From NCBI RefSeq assembly GCF_007992435.1, contig NZ_BKAG01000050.1, positions 1-49,889 on the forward strand: 49,889 nt of DNA, in the 5' to 3' direction. Under the pieces are notes generated by a model, which was not told the DNA's origin, searched no databases, and saw only the letters and a program-made list of their open reading frames with translations. The translations under genes were made by a program, and so were the position numbers. Source of the DNA: Prosthecobacter gellanilyticus (GTDB taxonomy: Bacteria > Verrucomicrobiota > Verrucomicrobiia > Verrucomicrobiales > Verrucomicrobiaceae). This document shows positions 16,082 through 24,382 of this stretch, in pieces (the first letter of the stretch is position 1; each line of letters starts with the position of its first letter).

Positions 16082-18010
16082 CTAAGGCCCCACACGGCCA
16101 AACTTCTTCTCCAGCTCCTTCAGGGACATCTGGATGAGCGTGGGCCGGCCATGCGGGCAGCAGTAGGGCATCTCACAGGCGAAGAGATCCCGCAGCAGGG
16201 CCTCGATCTCCGGCATGGAGAGCTTGTCGTTCGCCTTGATGCTGTGGCGGCAAACCGTGGTGGCGATCATGTCTTCCCCGAGTCTCAGCGAGGACCCCTT
16301 GGCACTGAGTGTCTGCAGCTCTTCAATCACCTGGTCCAGCCAGGTCACCGGATCATCGGTTTTCAGGAAGGTGGGCAGCGCTTCGACCTTGAAGATATTA
16401 GGACCAAACGGCTCCACCTCGATACCCAGGCGGGCCAGCGTTTCCTGATGACGGCGCAGGATGTCCGCATCACGCGGCGTGACCTGCAAGGTCAGCGGCA
16501 TCAATAGGCGCTGCGAGGGCACCCCGCCCTGCTCCATGGCGCGGCGCATCTTTTCAAAGTTCACGCGCTCATGCGCCGCATGCTGGTCCATGAGCACCAG
16601 CCCCTCATCACTCTCCAGCAGGATGTAGAGGCGATGCAGCACGCCCAGGATGCGGAACCGGGGCATCTCGACCTCACGGGTCGGCTCCTGAGGATCTGGT
16701 TGAGCTTCTGTCCCCTGCTCTTCTGGCTCCGTTCCAGATTCCACGTCCACCTTCGACAGAGGTTTCGCCGCCTCCACGACAGGCGGCTTGGGACGCTCGG
16801 CAGCCACCTCGGCCACAGGCGTTGTCCTGGATACCGGCATCACGGACCTATTAGGCAAAGGCGCCGGACGCGGCGCAGGCATCGTGATGGGCGTCTCGGA
16901 CTTGAGCACCAACGACGCCGGGGTGTGCAGCGCAAAACTCTGCTGCTGCGGCACCGCGATCTGCGGTGGCAGGGGGCGGGCCATTTGAGAGGGCGGCACG
17001 TGCCCCTGGGGCAGCTTGTTCGCAGCCTCCAGCGCACGGCTCACCGCCTTGGCCAGGGCATCGCGCACCGCGAAGCCATCATGAAAGCGCACCTCGCGCT
17101 TGGCCGGGTGCACGTTGATGTCATAGCCCTCGGCATCCATCTCAATGAAGAGCACCGTCACCGGATGCTGCCCCTTCATGAGGGAGGTGTGGAAGCCCTC
17201 GCGCAGGCCGTAGTTGATGGAGCTGCTCTCAATGGGCCGCCCGTTGAGGAAGGTGATCTGCTGCTGGCGATTTGACCGGCTCAGGCCCGGACCACCGATG
17301 TAGCCCCAGACACGGATACCCTTGTGCTCTGTGGGCTCCACCTTGATCAGGCGGCTGGCCAGTTGATCCCCCACCAGACCGCGGACACGGTCCAGGGCAT
17401 CTTTCGTCGCCGGCAGATGAAAGGCCACCGATCCATCCCGGATCAGGGTGAAGGTCACCTCCGGATGCGCCATCGCATGCACGATGAACTGCTGCTCGAT
17501 GTGCGAGTATTCAGTGGCTTCCGTCCGCAGGAACTTCCGCCGGGCCGGCACATTGAAGAAGAGGGAGCGCGCCTCGATCAGCGTCCCGGCGGCCCCACCG
17601 TAATCCTTCACCGCGCTGAGTTTGCCGCCATTGATCTCCACCTCGGTGCCGCTGAGAGCTTCTTTCTCCCGGGTGGCAATCCGGAAACGCGTGACACTGG
17701 CGATGCTGGGCAGCGCTTCACCTCGAAATCCGAAGGTCAAAATGGCCGCGAGATCCTCCTTGGTCCGGATTTTGCTCGTGGCATGCCGCTCAATGCTCAG
17801 CAGCGCATCTTCACGATTCATTCCACAACCATCATCCACCACGCGTATCATCGCCGTGCCGCCGCGCTGCACCTCCACCGTGATGTGCGTGGAGCCAGCA
17901 TCCAGGCTGTTTTCCACCAGTTCACGGATTACGGCGGCGGGCCGCTCCACCACCTCTCCCGCAGCCACCTGGCTGGCCAGCGCATCGGGAAGGATTCGAA
18001 TTTTCGACAT
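16082..18010 (-). CDS. mutL: DNA mismatch repair protein MutL
   Basis: 642 residues. N-terminal GHKL ATPase: ELVENSLDAGSTHI, DDGCGM, TSKI, GFRGEALPSI. After a Pro/Ala-rich linker (about 330-450) comes the dimerisation/endonuclease domain with DQHAAHERVNFE (475-486), which matches the metal-binding DQHA(X)2E(X)4E motif, and CPHGRP (618-623). This is therefore a nicking-type MutL, as in bacteria without MutH. Divergent from the iscA-like gene with 112 bp between starts. Confidence 0.96.
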   Translation of the reverse strand: MSKIRILPDALASQVAAGEVVERPAAVIRELVENSLDAGSTHITVEVQRGGTAMIRVVDDGCGMNREDALLSIERHATSKIRTKEDLAAILTFGFRGEALPSIASVTRFRIATREKEALSGTEVEINGGKLSAVKDYGGAAGTLIEARSLFFNVPARRKFLRTEATEYSHIEQQFIVHAMAHPEVTFTLIRDGSVAFHLPATKDALDRVRGLVGDQLASRLIKVEPTEHKGIRVWGYIGGPGLSRSNRQQQITFLNGRPIESSSINYGLREGFHTSLMKGQHPVTVLFIEMDAEGYDINVHPAKREVRFHDGFAVRDALAKAVSRALEAANKLPQGHVPPSQMARPLPPQIAVPQQQSFALHTPASLVLKSETPITMPAPRPAPLPNRSVMPVSRTTPVAEVAAERPKPPVVEAAKPLSKVDVESGTEPEEQGTEAQPDPQEPTREVEMPRFRILGVLHRLYILLESDEGLVLMDQHAAHERVNFEKMRRAMEQGGVPSQRLLMPLTLQVTPRDADILRRHQETLARLGIEVEPFGPNIFKVEALPTFLKTDDPVTWLDQVIEELQTLSAKGSSLRLGEDMIATTVCRHSIKANDKLSMPEIEALLRDLFACEMPYCCPHGRPTLIQMSLKELEKKFGRVGP

Positions 18011-18122
18011 AACGATGAAACAATGAAAAAAAAGAAAGTTAGATCACCGTAATCCTTGCATGTGACAAGCGCCTGTGAAAAGGGCGCACCACACAAATCA
18101 TCTGCTGCGTTACCCTTTCGCG

Positions 18123-18455
18123 ATGATATCTCTGACCGACACTGCCGCTCTACACCTCCGCCAATTGCTTGTGGAAAAAAATGCCCCAGCAAGCGCAGGA
18201 CTGCGTGTGCGGGTCGAGAAAGGCGGCTGCGCCGGCTGGCAGTACACGATGAAGGTCGACGAGCCAGGACCGGCCGACCAAATCTACACCCATCAAGGGG
18301 TTTCTCTGATAGTTGATCCTGAAAGTCTGGTTTTTCTAAACGAAAGCCGGATTGATTATGTGGAGGCGCTAAATGACTCCGGTTTTAGAGTCGAGAATCC
18401 CAATGCCGCTCGAAACTGCGGCTGCGGCACCTCCTTTGAGCCGAAGGCAGCCTAG
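18123..18455 (+). CDS. iron-sulfur cluster assembly protein, IscA/ErpA family
   Basis: 110 residues; ATG 18123 is chosen because the family begins with ISLTDTAA-like sequence, the upstream codons being spurious. The three conserved cysteines are Cys36 (GGCAGW) and Cys99/Cys101 (NCGCG) near the C-terminus. A-type carriers receive and deliver Fe-S clusters to apo-proteins; SdhB next door is a possible client. Whether it is IscA, ErpA or SufA cannot be told without other isc/suf genes. Confidence 0.92.
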   Translation: MISLTDTAALHLRQLLVEKNAPASAGLRVRVEKGGCAGWQYTMKVDEPGPADQIYTHQGVSLIVDPESLVFLNESRIDYVEALNDSGFRVENPNAARNCGCGTSFEPKAA

Positions 18456-18576
18456 ATGCCTCATCCGCAATGCTTTATTTCAACTTATTCACAAAATAAT
18501 CTTTCCTTTTTCCGCTTAACCAGTAAAATTGGACAAGATCTATTCCGATAATTTCAATACTTTTCTCAATTTTGTC

Positions 18577-19383
18577 ATGCACATTCGATTCTTGAGCGAC
18601 GGCAGCGAATTCCGCTCCTATGGAGGCGGCAATTTCTCCAAGAAGAAGGAGGGCAACGGCGGCATCTTTTGGTGGGCAATTCTGATCACCCTGCTCATGG
18701 GAGCCGCTACATTCTCCTGGTTTTTCAGCATCATGGTGTTCCAGCACCCTGAGAAGCCCTTCAACTACAAGATGCTGGCCAAGTTCAATAAGCTTGAGCC
18801 GCTGCGCCCATTCACCACCTTCACGGTGCCAAATGGCAAGAAGGTCAATGCACGTGAGCTGCTCACTGAATTTTATCCCTACAGCGCCGAGCAGATGGCG
18901 GTGAAGAATGATGTGCTGAAGCGCTCCTTCATCCGCAACTACAAGCATGAGAAGCCCCTCTATGTAGTGGGCAACTACAAAGTGCTGAGCCTGCGCATGC
19001 TGACTGACAAGGATGTCGTCTCTGAAGGCTGGGTGGTGCGCGCACGTGCCACGGATCTCGAAGATGTGGATGTCGAGATCATCATGCCAGGTCTCACGGT
19101 GAAGGATGAACCCTTCCGCGTCGGCGATGTTGTTGCCATCGACGGCAACAAGCCGCAGGTCACCGCACTGCATGTGCAGCGCATGGATGGTGATCGCATC
19201 TGCGTGACCACGATGCCGCTCGCCTACACCAACTTCACCAACGCCACCGCCACGCTCAAGATGACTCCTCCAGAACTTCTGAACATGGACGCCTACTGGC
19301 CCGTGACCCGCGACACTGGCTCCGCCATGGCCGCCGAGACCTCCGAGCTCGCTGACGGCACCGAGGTTGCCGCGAAAAACTAA
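18577..19383 (+). CDS. membrane-anchored protein of unknown function
   Basis: 268 residues from ATG 18577 (an ATG 48 bp upstream is possible but gives an unlikely tail). One membrane helix at about 30-53 (GIFWWAILITLLMGAATFSW), a short cytoplasmic N-terminus with basic residues, and a 210-residue extracytoplasmic part. It contains YVVGNYKVLSLRMLTDKDVV and DVDVEIIMPGLTVKDEPFRV; no known domain recognised. Followed by a strong terminator, so it ends a transcript that may start with the iscA-like gene 122 bp upstream. Confidence 0.75.
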   Translation: MHIRFLSDGSEFRSYGGGNFSKKKEGNGGIFWWAILITLLMGAATFSWFFSIMVFQHPEKPFNYKMLAKFNKLEPLRPFTTFTVPNGKKVNARELLTEFYPYSAEQMAVKNDVLKRSFIRNYKHEKPLYVVGNYKVLSLRMLTDKDVVSEGWVVRARATDLEDVDVEIIMPGLTVKDEPFRVGDVVAIDGNKPQVTALHVQRMDGDRICVTTMPLAYTNFTNATATLKMTPPELLNMDAYWPVTRDTGSAMAAETSELADGTEVAAKN

Positions 19384-19424
19384 CTAAAAAGTTCTTTTGG
19401 TTACGCCAGCGATGACGTGACACC

Positions 19425-19461
19425 AAAGAAGCCGCGGCCATCGCTGCGGCTTCTTTGTTTT
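19425..19461 (+). terminator. rho-independent terminator
   Basis: 11-bp perfect stem AAAGAAGCCGC (19425-19435) / GCGGCTTCTTT (19446-19456) with a 10-base loop, followed by GTTTT. Ends the iscA-like/membrane-protein transcript. Confidence 0.85.
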
Positions 19462-19501
19462 GGTAAAGCGAATTCAATGACAGCAAAGTTGGTTTGGCCT
19501 C

Positions 19502-19572
19502 AGCGAAGTCGCGGCAGCGTCCCGGAGTGCGGTGGCAGAGAGGCACGGGCCACCGTGCCTCTCTGCCACCGC
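19502..19572 (+). repeat. variable-hairpin dispersed repeat, copy B
   Basis: Constant core AGCGAAGTCGCGGCAGCGTC... at 19502-19535 leads into a perfect 20-bp hairpin (arms 19529-19548 and 19553-19572, loop GCCA). The core matches copies at 5701-5734 (other strand) and 49783-49816. The 250 bp between the terminators at 19461 and 19720 hold only this repeat and low-information sequence. Confidence 0.75.
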
Positions 19573-19719
19573 TAACGTGCGCACACCTCATCTCCGCATA
19601 ACAAAAGATGCTCCACGCACACAGCGGTATCGCGCTCGAGCGCTCCCCCGCCCACACGACACTTCACGCCACTCCCGCACTCCATCTCCACATCGCTCCC
19701 GCCACCCCCTCCCCCAACA

Positions 19720-19750
19720 AAAAAGCCGCAGCATCACGCTGCGGCTTTTT
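19720..19750 (-). terminator. terminator of efp
   Basis: Symmetric hairpin AAAAGCCGCAGC...GCTGCGGCTTTT with A and T runs on both sides, so it can work in both directions; it lies 33 bp after the efp stop. Confidence 0.85.
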
Positions 19751-19782
19751 GAATGAATGACACCACTCGCGTGGTCGCAAAA

Positions 19783-20349
19783 TTAGTTGGACCGGCCGAG
19801 GTAGGAGTTGTCCTCGGTCTTCACACTGATCTTGTCGCCAGGACCGATGAAGAGAGGCACCTGCACCACGAGACCGGTTTCCAGGGTCGCTGCTTTGTAA
19901 ACGTTGTTAGCCGAGTCACCCTTCACACCTTCAGGAGCTTCGGTGACCTGCATGACCACAGAAGCCGGAAGCTCGATGCCGATGGCGAGGCCGTCAGCGA
20001 ACTGCACGGTGTACTTCTGGCCTTCGATGAGGTAGTCCTTGGAATCGCCCACAGCGTTCTCGCTCAGGATCACGTCCTCGAAAGTCTCAGGGTGCATGAA
20101 GTGGTAGCCGTCGCCGTCCTTGTAGCTGAACTCATGAGGATTGCGCTCCAGGTTCACAGACTCCAGGGACTCGTTGGAGGTCATGCGCAGGTTGTACACC
20201 TTGCCAGTGCTGAGCGTGCGGATGGACATCTGCACGTAGGAAGCCATGCGCGGAGGGGTCTTCAACTCAAACGCGGAGACGAGGCAGACTTCATTGTTGT
20301 ACCGCACGGCGTGGCCCTTGCGGAGATTGATGACGGGGGTGGAAGGCAT
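19783..20349 (-). CDS. efp: elongation factor P
   Basis: 188 residues from ATG 20349 (the frame is open further upstream without family resemblance). Three OB-like domains; motifs INLRKGHAVRYNNEVC at the N-terminus, GDGYHFMHPETFED, and a C-terminal GLVVQVPLFIGPGDKISVKT ending in SYLGR. EF-P relieves ribosome stalling on polyproline. At the tip of the loop that reaches the peptidyl-transferase centre the sequence is TPPRMASYVQ with Arg34, the site where E. coli has Lys34; rhamnosylated EF-Ps also carry arginine there. No modification enzyme is in the window. Confidence 0.95.
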   Translation of the reverse strand: MPSTPVINLRKGHAVRYNNEVCLVSAFELKTPPRMASYVQMSIRTLSTGKVYNLRMTSNESLESVNLERNPHEFSYKDGDGYHFMHPETFEDVILSENAVGDSKDYLIEGQKYTVQFADGLAIGIELPASVVMQVTEAPEGVKGDSANNVYKAATLETGLVVQVPLFIGPGDKISVKTEDNSYLGRSN

Positions 20350-20474
20350 AGGAGCGGGCGTGTTTAGGCAGATGCGCGGGGAAAGCAAGGGCCAATACAC
20401 GCCCCATGCCTGCCCGATGGGGCCTTCAGCCCCAGGACGCACGGATTGAACGCAGTTCCCACTCCCCGCCAAGA

Positions 20475-21326
20475 TCAGCCCGCGAAGGCATCCGAAGGCA
20501 CCCCACGGGCACCCGGACGGCAGACAAACAGGCGTCCGGCCAGTTCCTCCGTCAGCCCGGGCTTCAGGCCGGTAGTGACGTAGAGATCCCCCAGATCCGG
20601 ACCACCAAAGGCGCAGGCGGTAGTCTCCACGCAGGGGAAGTTGATCTGGTCGACCACCTTTCTCGTCCCTGGGTCAAAGCACACCACCTTCGCCCCATGG
20701 CAGAAGGCAATCCACAGGCGGTCCTCGCTGTCGATCGTCATGCCGTCCGGGCTGCTGGAATCCGCGCTTGTGTCCCAGATGACCCGCTCGTTGGAGATGG
20801 CGCTGGTTTCTCGGTCGAAGTCAAAGGCGCGCACCTTTTTGCTCGGGGTGTCGATGTAAAACATCGTGCTCGCGTCCTTGCTCCAGATGATGCCGTTGGA
20901 GTTCGTCACCGGACCAAACTTCTTCTCGATCCGCAGATCCGTGTGCAGGCAGTACAGCGAGCCTTCCGGCTGTTTCTTCAAGCAGATGCTCCCCGCCCAG
21001 AAACGACCGGCAGGATCACACTTGCCATCATTGAAGCGATTGTCCGGCATATTGGGTTCCGGATCACCGATGTAGGTGCTCTCGCCTGTCGCCTCATTGA
21101 GGAAATAGATGCCTGTGTCACCAGCCCACACGAGACCGCCTTTGGCACGCGGCACCACGGTGCCCACTCGCTGGCCTACATCCCAGAGCTTCTCAGTCTG
21201 CGTCACGGGGTCATAAGCCACGATCTTGTAGGACTCGATGTCCACATAGAGGAGTCGGTTTTGGTGCCAGATAGGGCCTTCGCCCCAAACAGAAACGTGT
21301 GTGCCGACAGGTGTGACTTCGATCAT
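20475..21326 (-). CDS. SMP-30/gluconolactonase/LRE family protein
   Basis: About 283 residues from ATG 21326. Six-bladed propeller of the SMP-30 family: GEGPIWHQNRLLYVDIES with the metal-binding Glu, NRFNDGKCDPAGRFWAGS with Asn and Asp, NSNGIIWSKD, and SPDGMTIDSEDRLWIAFCHG with the catalytic Asp. Members hydrolyse sugar lactones such as gluconolactone. No signal peptide, so cytosolic. 125 bp upstream of efp on the same strand. Substrate cannot be read from the sequence. Confidence 0.9.
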   Translation of the reverse strand: MIEVTPVGTHVSVWGEGPIWHQNRLLYVDIESYKIVAYDPVTQTEKLWDVGQRVGTVVPRAKGGLVWAGDTGIYFLNEATGESTYIGDPEPNMPDNRFNDGKCDPAGRFWAGSICLKKQPEGSLYCLHTDLRIEKKFGPVTNSNGIIWSKDASTMFYIDTPSKKVRAFDFDRETSAISNERVIWDTSADSSSPDGMTIDSEDRLWIAFCHGAKVVCFDPGTRKVVDQINFPCVETTACAFGGPDLGDLYVTTGLKPGLTEELAGRLFVCRPGARGVPSDAFAG

Positions 21327-21392
21327 AAGGCCGCGTATTGGCCGCAACCGCGGGACACGTCAAGAGCAGAGCCATTCAAGCCCGCCCATGTC

Positions 21393-23069
21393 TCATTGGG
21401 CCACAATGGCCTGTAGTAGCGCCTTATGGTCCGCCTGCATGTCCTGAATTGGCAGTTCCAGCAGCAACTGGCTGCACTCCTTGATCTCGATCTGATTCGG
21501 CGAGCCCTCGTAATAACAAAGATCGAAAAGCGGGATGGCTTCCGCAGCCGGGATGGCACGCAGCGCCATCTTTGTCACCACGAGCCGGGAATCCGCACGC
21601 TCGGGCGGATCCAGGATGAGCCACTGGATCATCTCCTTGTAAGCCGGGCTTCCCATGGCGGCCACACTGCTCCCGCCCTGAATCAGCCGCTCGTTCTCAC
21701 GGAAAGTACCGTCCTTGACCAGCCTTACCAGACGGGCCACGTCCTGATGCTGGCTGGCAAACTCCAGCGCGGCTTTTTTGCGTGCCTCCAGCTTCGTCAG
21801 GCCACCTGACTCCGCAGGTGCCACACGCGCCGCAGGACTCGCGGCCGCCACGGCCAGCAAGGCAGGCTTTTCAGCCACTGCCACGGACCTGGCCTTGGAC
21901 AAAGGTGAAGGCGCCCTCTTCAGCAGCGCCTGCAGCTTGCGCAGGGATTCGCGGATCGGCGGTGCCGGCTCAGCCTCTTCCACCAGCACAGCAGCGGTGG
22001 AAACAGCCGCTGTCACAGGCCTCTCGACCTCCACCTTCTTCTCGACCATCTGAGTGACATAGACAGGCACTTCCTTGACCTTGGCCTCAGGCAGATTGGT
22101 GTATCCCAGCCACGCCAGGGCCGCCGTGGCAGCCACACCCAGGACAAGCCCCAGACCAAAACCACCCCGGGACTTTTTCACGGGTTGAGGCGCTGCCTTG
22201 ACGGAAGCCGCCGCAGCTTCTGGATCACGCCATAGATCCCACCAGCAGCCTGGAACTGTGTTTTGGAAGAGACTCAGATCGACCTCCTCGGCAGGGCGTT
22301 TGCGCGCCAGATGCCCCAGCGCCATGCGCGCTTCTGTGGTGTCCCAGTGCCAGTCCCCCGCAGGCTCCCGCAAACGACGGTTCCAAAACACCCTCTCCTC
22401 CGGCACACAGCCTTCCAGCAGACCTCCAGCATCCACCCACTGGCGGGCATCCCGCATCAACGCCGTGTCAGCCGCATTGATCATCTTCGGCGCCGCTGCC
22501 ACCAGCAGGCGCTGCGCCAGCACCGGCCGCAGGATGCCCAGCAGTCCAGCCACCACCGCCATGATGCGCGCGCTTTCATGAGTCTGCTGCCTCGGCTCCT
22601 CGGCCAGCAGGGCATCACCCAGTTGCTTCAGCTTGTGCGTCTCTCCCTGCCGGACCCATTGGGTCAAAACCAGCGTGGTGAGATCCGCGAACCCTTGGCG
22701 CAGCTCAGAGGTCAGTTGCGCAGGCTGCACCAGGGAGGAAAGCCACAGCCCCTTGTCATCGAAACTCTCGATCAAGGAATTGACCGCCGCCTTCGTGGCT
22801 TCAGGAGTCGTGAAGGAGGTCTCAAAGAACTGCTCCAATCCTGACTCGCCCAGATCTTTGGCCGCCAGAGCCGTGCTTGGAGTGCCTGCAGCGCGGGTCT
22901 CGCTGCCCTGGCTCAGAGTGTCGTCATCCATCGGCATTGTCGGGGTTCCTTCATCTCCCGCCTCTGTTCTGGGCGCGGAATCATCCGAAGCCAGATCCTC
23001 CACCATGTAGGTGGAATCAGGATTACCGGGAGAGGAGGAGAAAAGCTCGTCGGGCATCAGCGTGTTCAA
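21393..23069 (-). CDS. single-pass membrane protein of unknown function
   Basis: 558 residues; start at 23069 or at the ATG four codons later. N-terminal 70 residues are acidic and low in complexity; about 75-290 is probably helical and soluble (PEATKAAVNSLIESFDDKGL, AVVAGLLGILRPVLAQRLL), with a Trp-rich end (CWWDLWRD). One membrane helix at about 303-323 follows basic KKSRGG, then an Ala/Val/Glu-rich linker and a helical C-terminal domain (about 430-558). The layout (cytoplasmic domain, one helix, outer domain) resembles an anti-sigma or assembly protein, but no family was recognised. Confidence 0.7.
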   Translation of the reverse strand: MNTLMPDELFSSSPGNPDSTYMVEDLASDDSAPRTEAGDEGTPTMPMDDDTLSQGSETRAAGTPSTALAAKDLGESGLEQFFETSFTTPEATKAAVNSLIESFDDKGLWLSSLVQPAQLTSELRQGFADLTTLVLTQWVRQGETHKLKQLGDALLAEEPRQQTHESARIMAVVAGLLGILRPVLAQRLLVAAAPKMINAADTALMRDARQWVDAGGLLEGCVPEERVFWNRRLREPAGDWHWDTTEARMALGHLARKRPAEEVDLSLFQNTVPGCWWDLWRDPEAAAASVKAAPQPVKKSRGGFGLGLVLGVAATAALAWLGYTNLPEAKVKEVPVYVTQMVEKKVEVERPVTAAVSTAAVLVEEAEPAPPIRESLRKLQALLKRAPSPLSKARSVAVAEKPALLAVAAASPAARVAPAESGGLTKLEARKKAALEFASQHQDVARLVRLVKDGTFRENERLIQGGSSVAAMGSPAYKEMIQWLILDPPERADSRLVVTKMALRAIPAAEAIPLFDLCYYEGSPNQIEIKECSQLLLELPIQDMQADHKALLQAIVAQ

Positions 23070-23199
23070 TCAATCCACCGCATGAGCGGGGGAAGAGCAA
23101 GCAAGAACCTTGCCTGTCGGGGATTACCCTTTAGTAGCATCTCCCTGCCCCCGGCCTCAGTCACCTGAGGCCAGGAGAAGTTGGGAAGCGCCACTGAGA

Positions 23200-24261
23200 T
23201 CAATACACGCCCTCGACGATGGTCTTCTCCATGGCACCAAACGGACGCACATCCGCCACGCCATCCCAGGCATACGGAGCGCGCGGCTTGCGGCGCATGG
23301 CCTCGTCACGCTCCAGGAAGCGCGGCATGAAGAACTCCTTCGTCAGAGTCGTCAGCTCCACGCGGCCCCACTGGTCATAGTCCACCGTGTTTTCGGTCTG
23401 CTTCGGATCCACCACACGCAGCACGGCACGTGGCTGCGGCGCATAGTAGGTCACGGAGAAATTATCCTCAGGCAGGATCGGCACGCTGGCGGCCAGGCCC
23501 ATCAAAGTATTGCCATAGGTCGGGTAGAAGCCGATGCGGCCTTCCAGCACTTCCTCGACAATGAAGCGCACATACTGCGGCGTCATCGTGGTGCCTCCCA
23601 CGAAGCAGCCGCGGATGCCTGCGGCATAGAGGTCGATCTTCTCCGCCAGCGCCTCAAGAAGCTTCGGCGTGGTGAAGATGGCGGACACCTTGCGGTTCTT
23701 CAAAATCAGCACCGCCTGGTCGATCACGTGGTCCATGTACTGGCGGGCCACATCAAACTGTTTGTTAGAAATCGCCTTCTTCACGAAGCGCGGGTCAAGG
23801 TCCACAAAGTAGCAGGCGCTGCCACGGTAGTTCGCCAGATGCTCCACCGCCAGACGCAGACGACGCGGCCCCGTGGGGCCCACCATGATCCAGGACTCGC
23901 CCTTGGGGAAATGCTCGTCCTTCAGCTTGTGGCTGAACTCTTCATAGTCCACGCGGAAGTCGTTCCAGCCGATGCGCTGCTTCGGCATGCCTGTGGTGCC
24001 ACCGGTTTCAAAGATGTTGAAAGGCTTGCCCTTGAAGGCAGCGGGCACCCAGACTTCCGGCTGCAGATCGCGAAGCCACTCATCCTGGAAGTGCGGGAAT
24101 TTCGCCACGATGTCCTCATAGCTGTTCACCACACCGCGAGGGTCAAAGTTCTTCTTCGCCCAGTCCAGCCAGAAGGGGCAGCCTGTCTCCGGCGAGAAAT
24201 GCCAGTTGATGATTTCACGCACTTGGCTGTCGAGCTGGGTCTTGGCTTCTTCGGAGGTCAT
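23200..24261 (-). CDS. PaaK-like ANL-superfamily adenylating enzyme
   Basis: 353 residues, shorter than phenylacetate-CoA ligases (about 430). The ATP-binding P-loop is ETGGTTGMPKQ (85-95); FTTPKLLEALAEK and YPTYGNTLMG correspond to the middle motifs, though the usual YG-x-TE glutamate is Leu here; GRVELTTLTKEFFMPRFLERD is the A8-like region. The C-terminal lid domain seems very reduced, so it may stop at acyl-adenylate formation or transfer to a partner. Related short enzymes are annotated as phenazine-biosynthesis or aryl-acid adenylating proteins. No pathway genes adjoin it. Confidence 0.7.
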   Translation of the reverse strand: MTSEEAKTQLDSQVREIINWHFSPETGCPFWLDWAKKNFDPRGVVNSYEDIVAKFPHFQDEWLRDLQPEVWVPAAFKGKPFNIFETGGTTGMPKQRIGWNDFRVDYEEFSHKLKDEHFPKGESWIMVGPTGPRRLRLAVEHLANYRGSACYFVDLDPRFVKKAISNKQFDVARQYMDHVIDQAVLILKNRKVSAIFTTPKLLEALAEKIDLYAAGIRGCFVGGTTMTPQYVRFIVEEVLEGRIGFYPTYGNTLMGLAASVPILPEDNFSVTYYAPQPRAVLRVVDPKQTENTVDYDQWGRVELTTLTKEFFMPRFLERDEAMRRKPRAPYAWDGVADVRPFGAMEKTIVEGVY

Positions 24262-24382
24262 GGGGGTCGTGGAGGTTGGAAAATCAGGGAGACGGCAAAC
24301 GGGCCTGGAAGGCCATCCCTTTCGACGAGTGACACCCGGAAATCAACGTCGGAGTGCCGCCCACCAGCCGCGCCGCCCTGGA

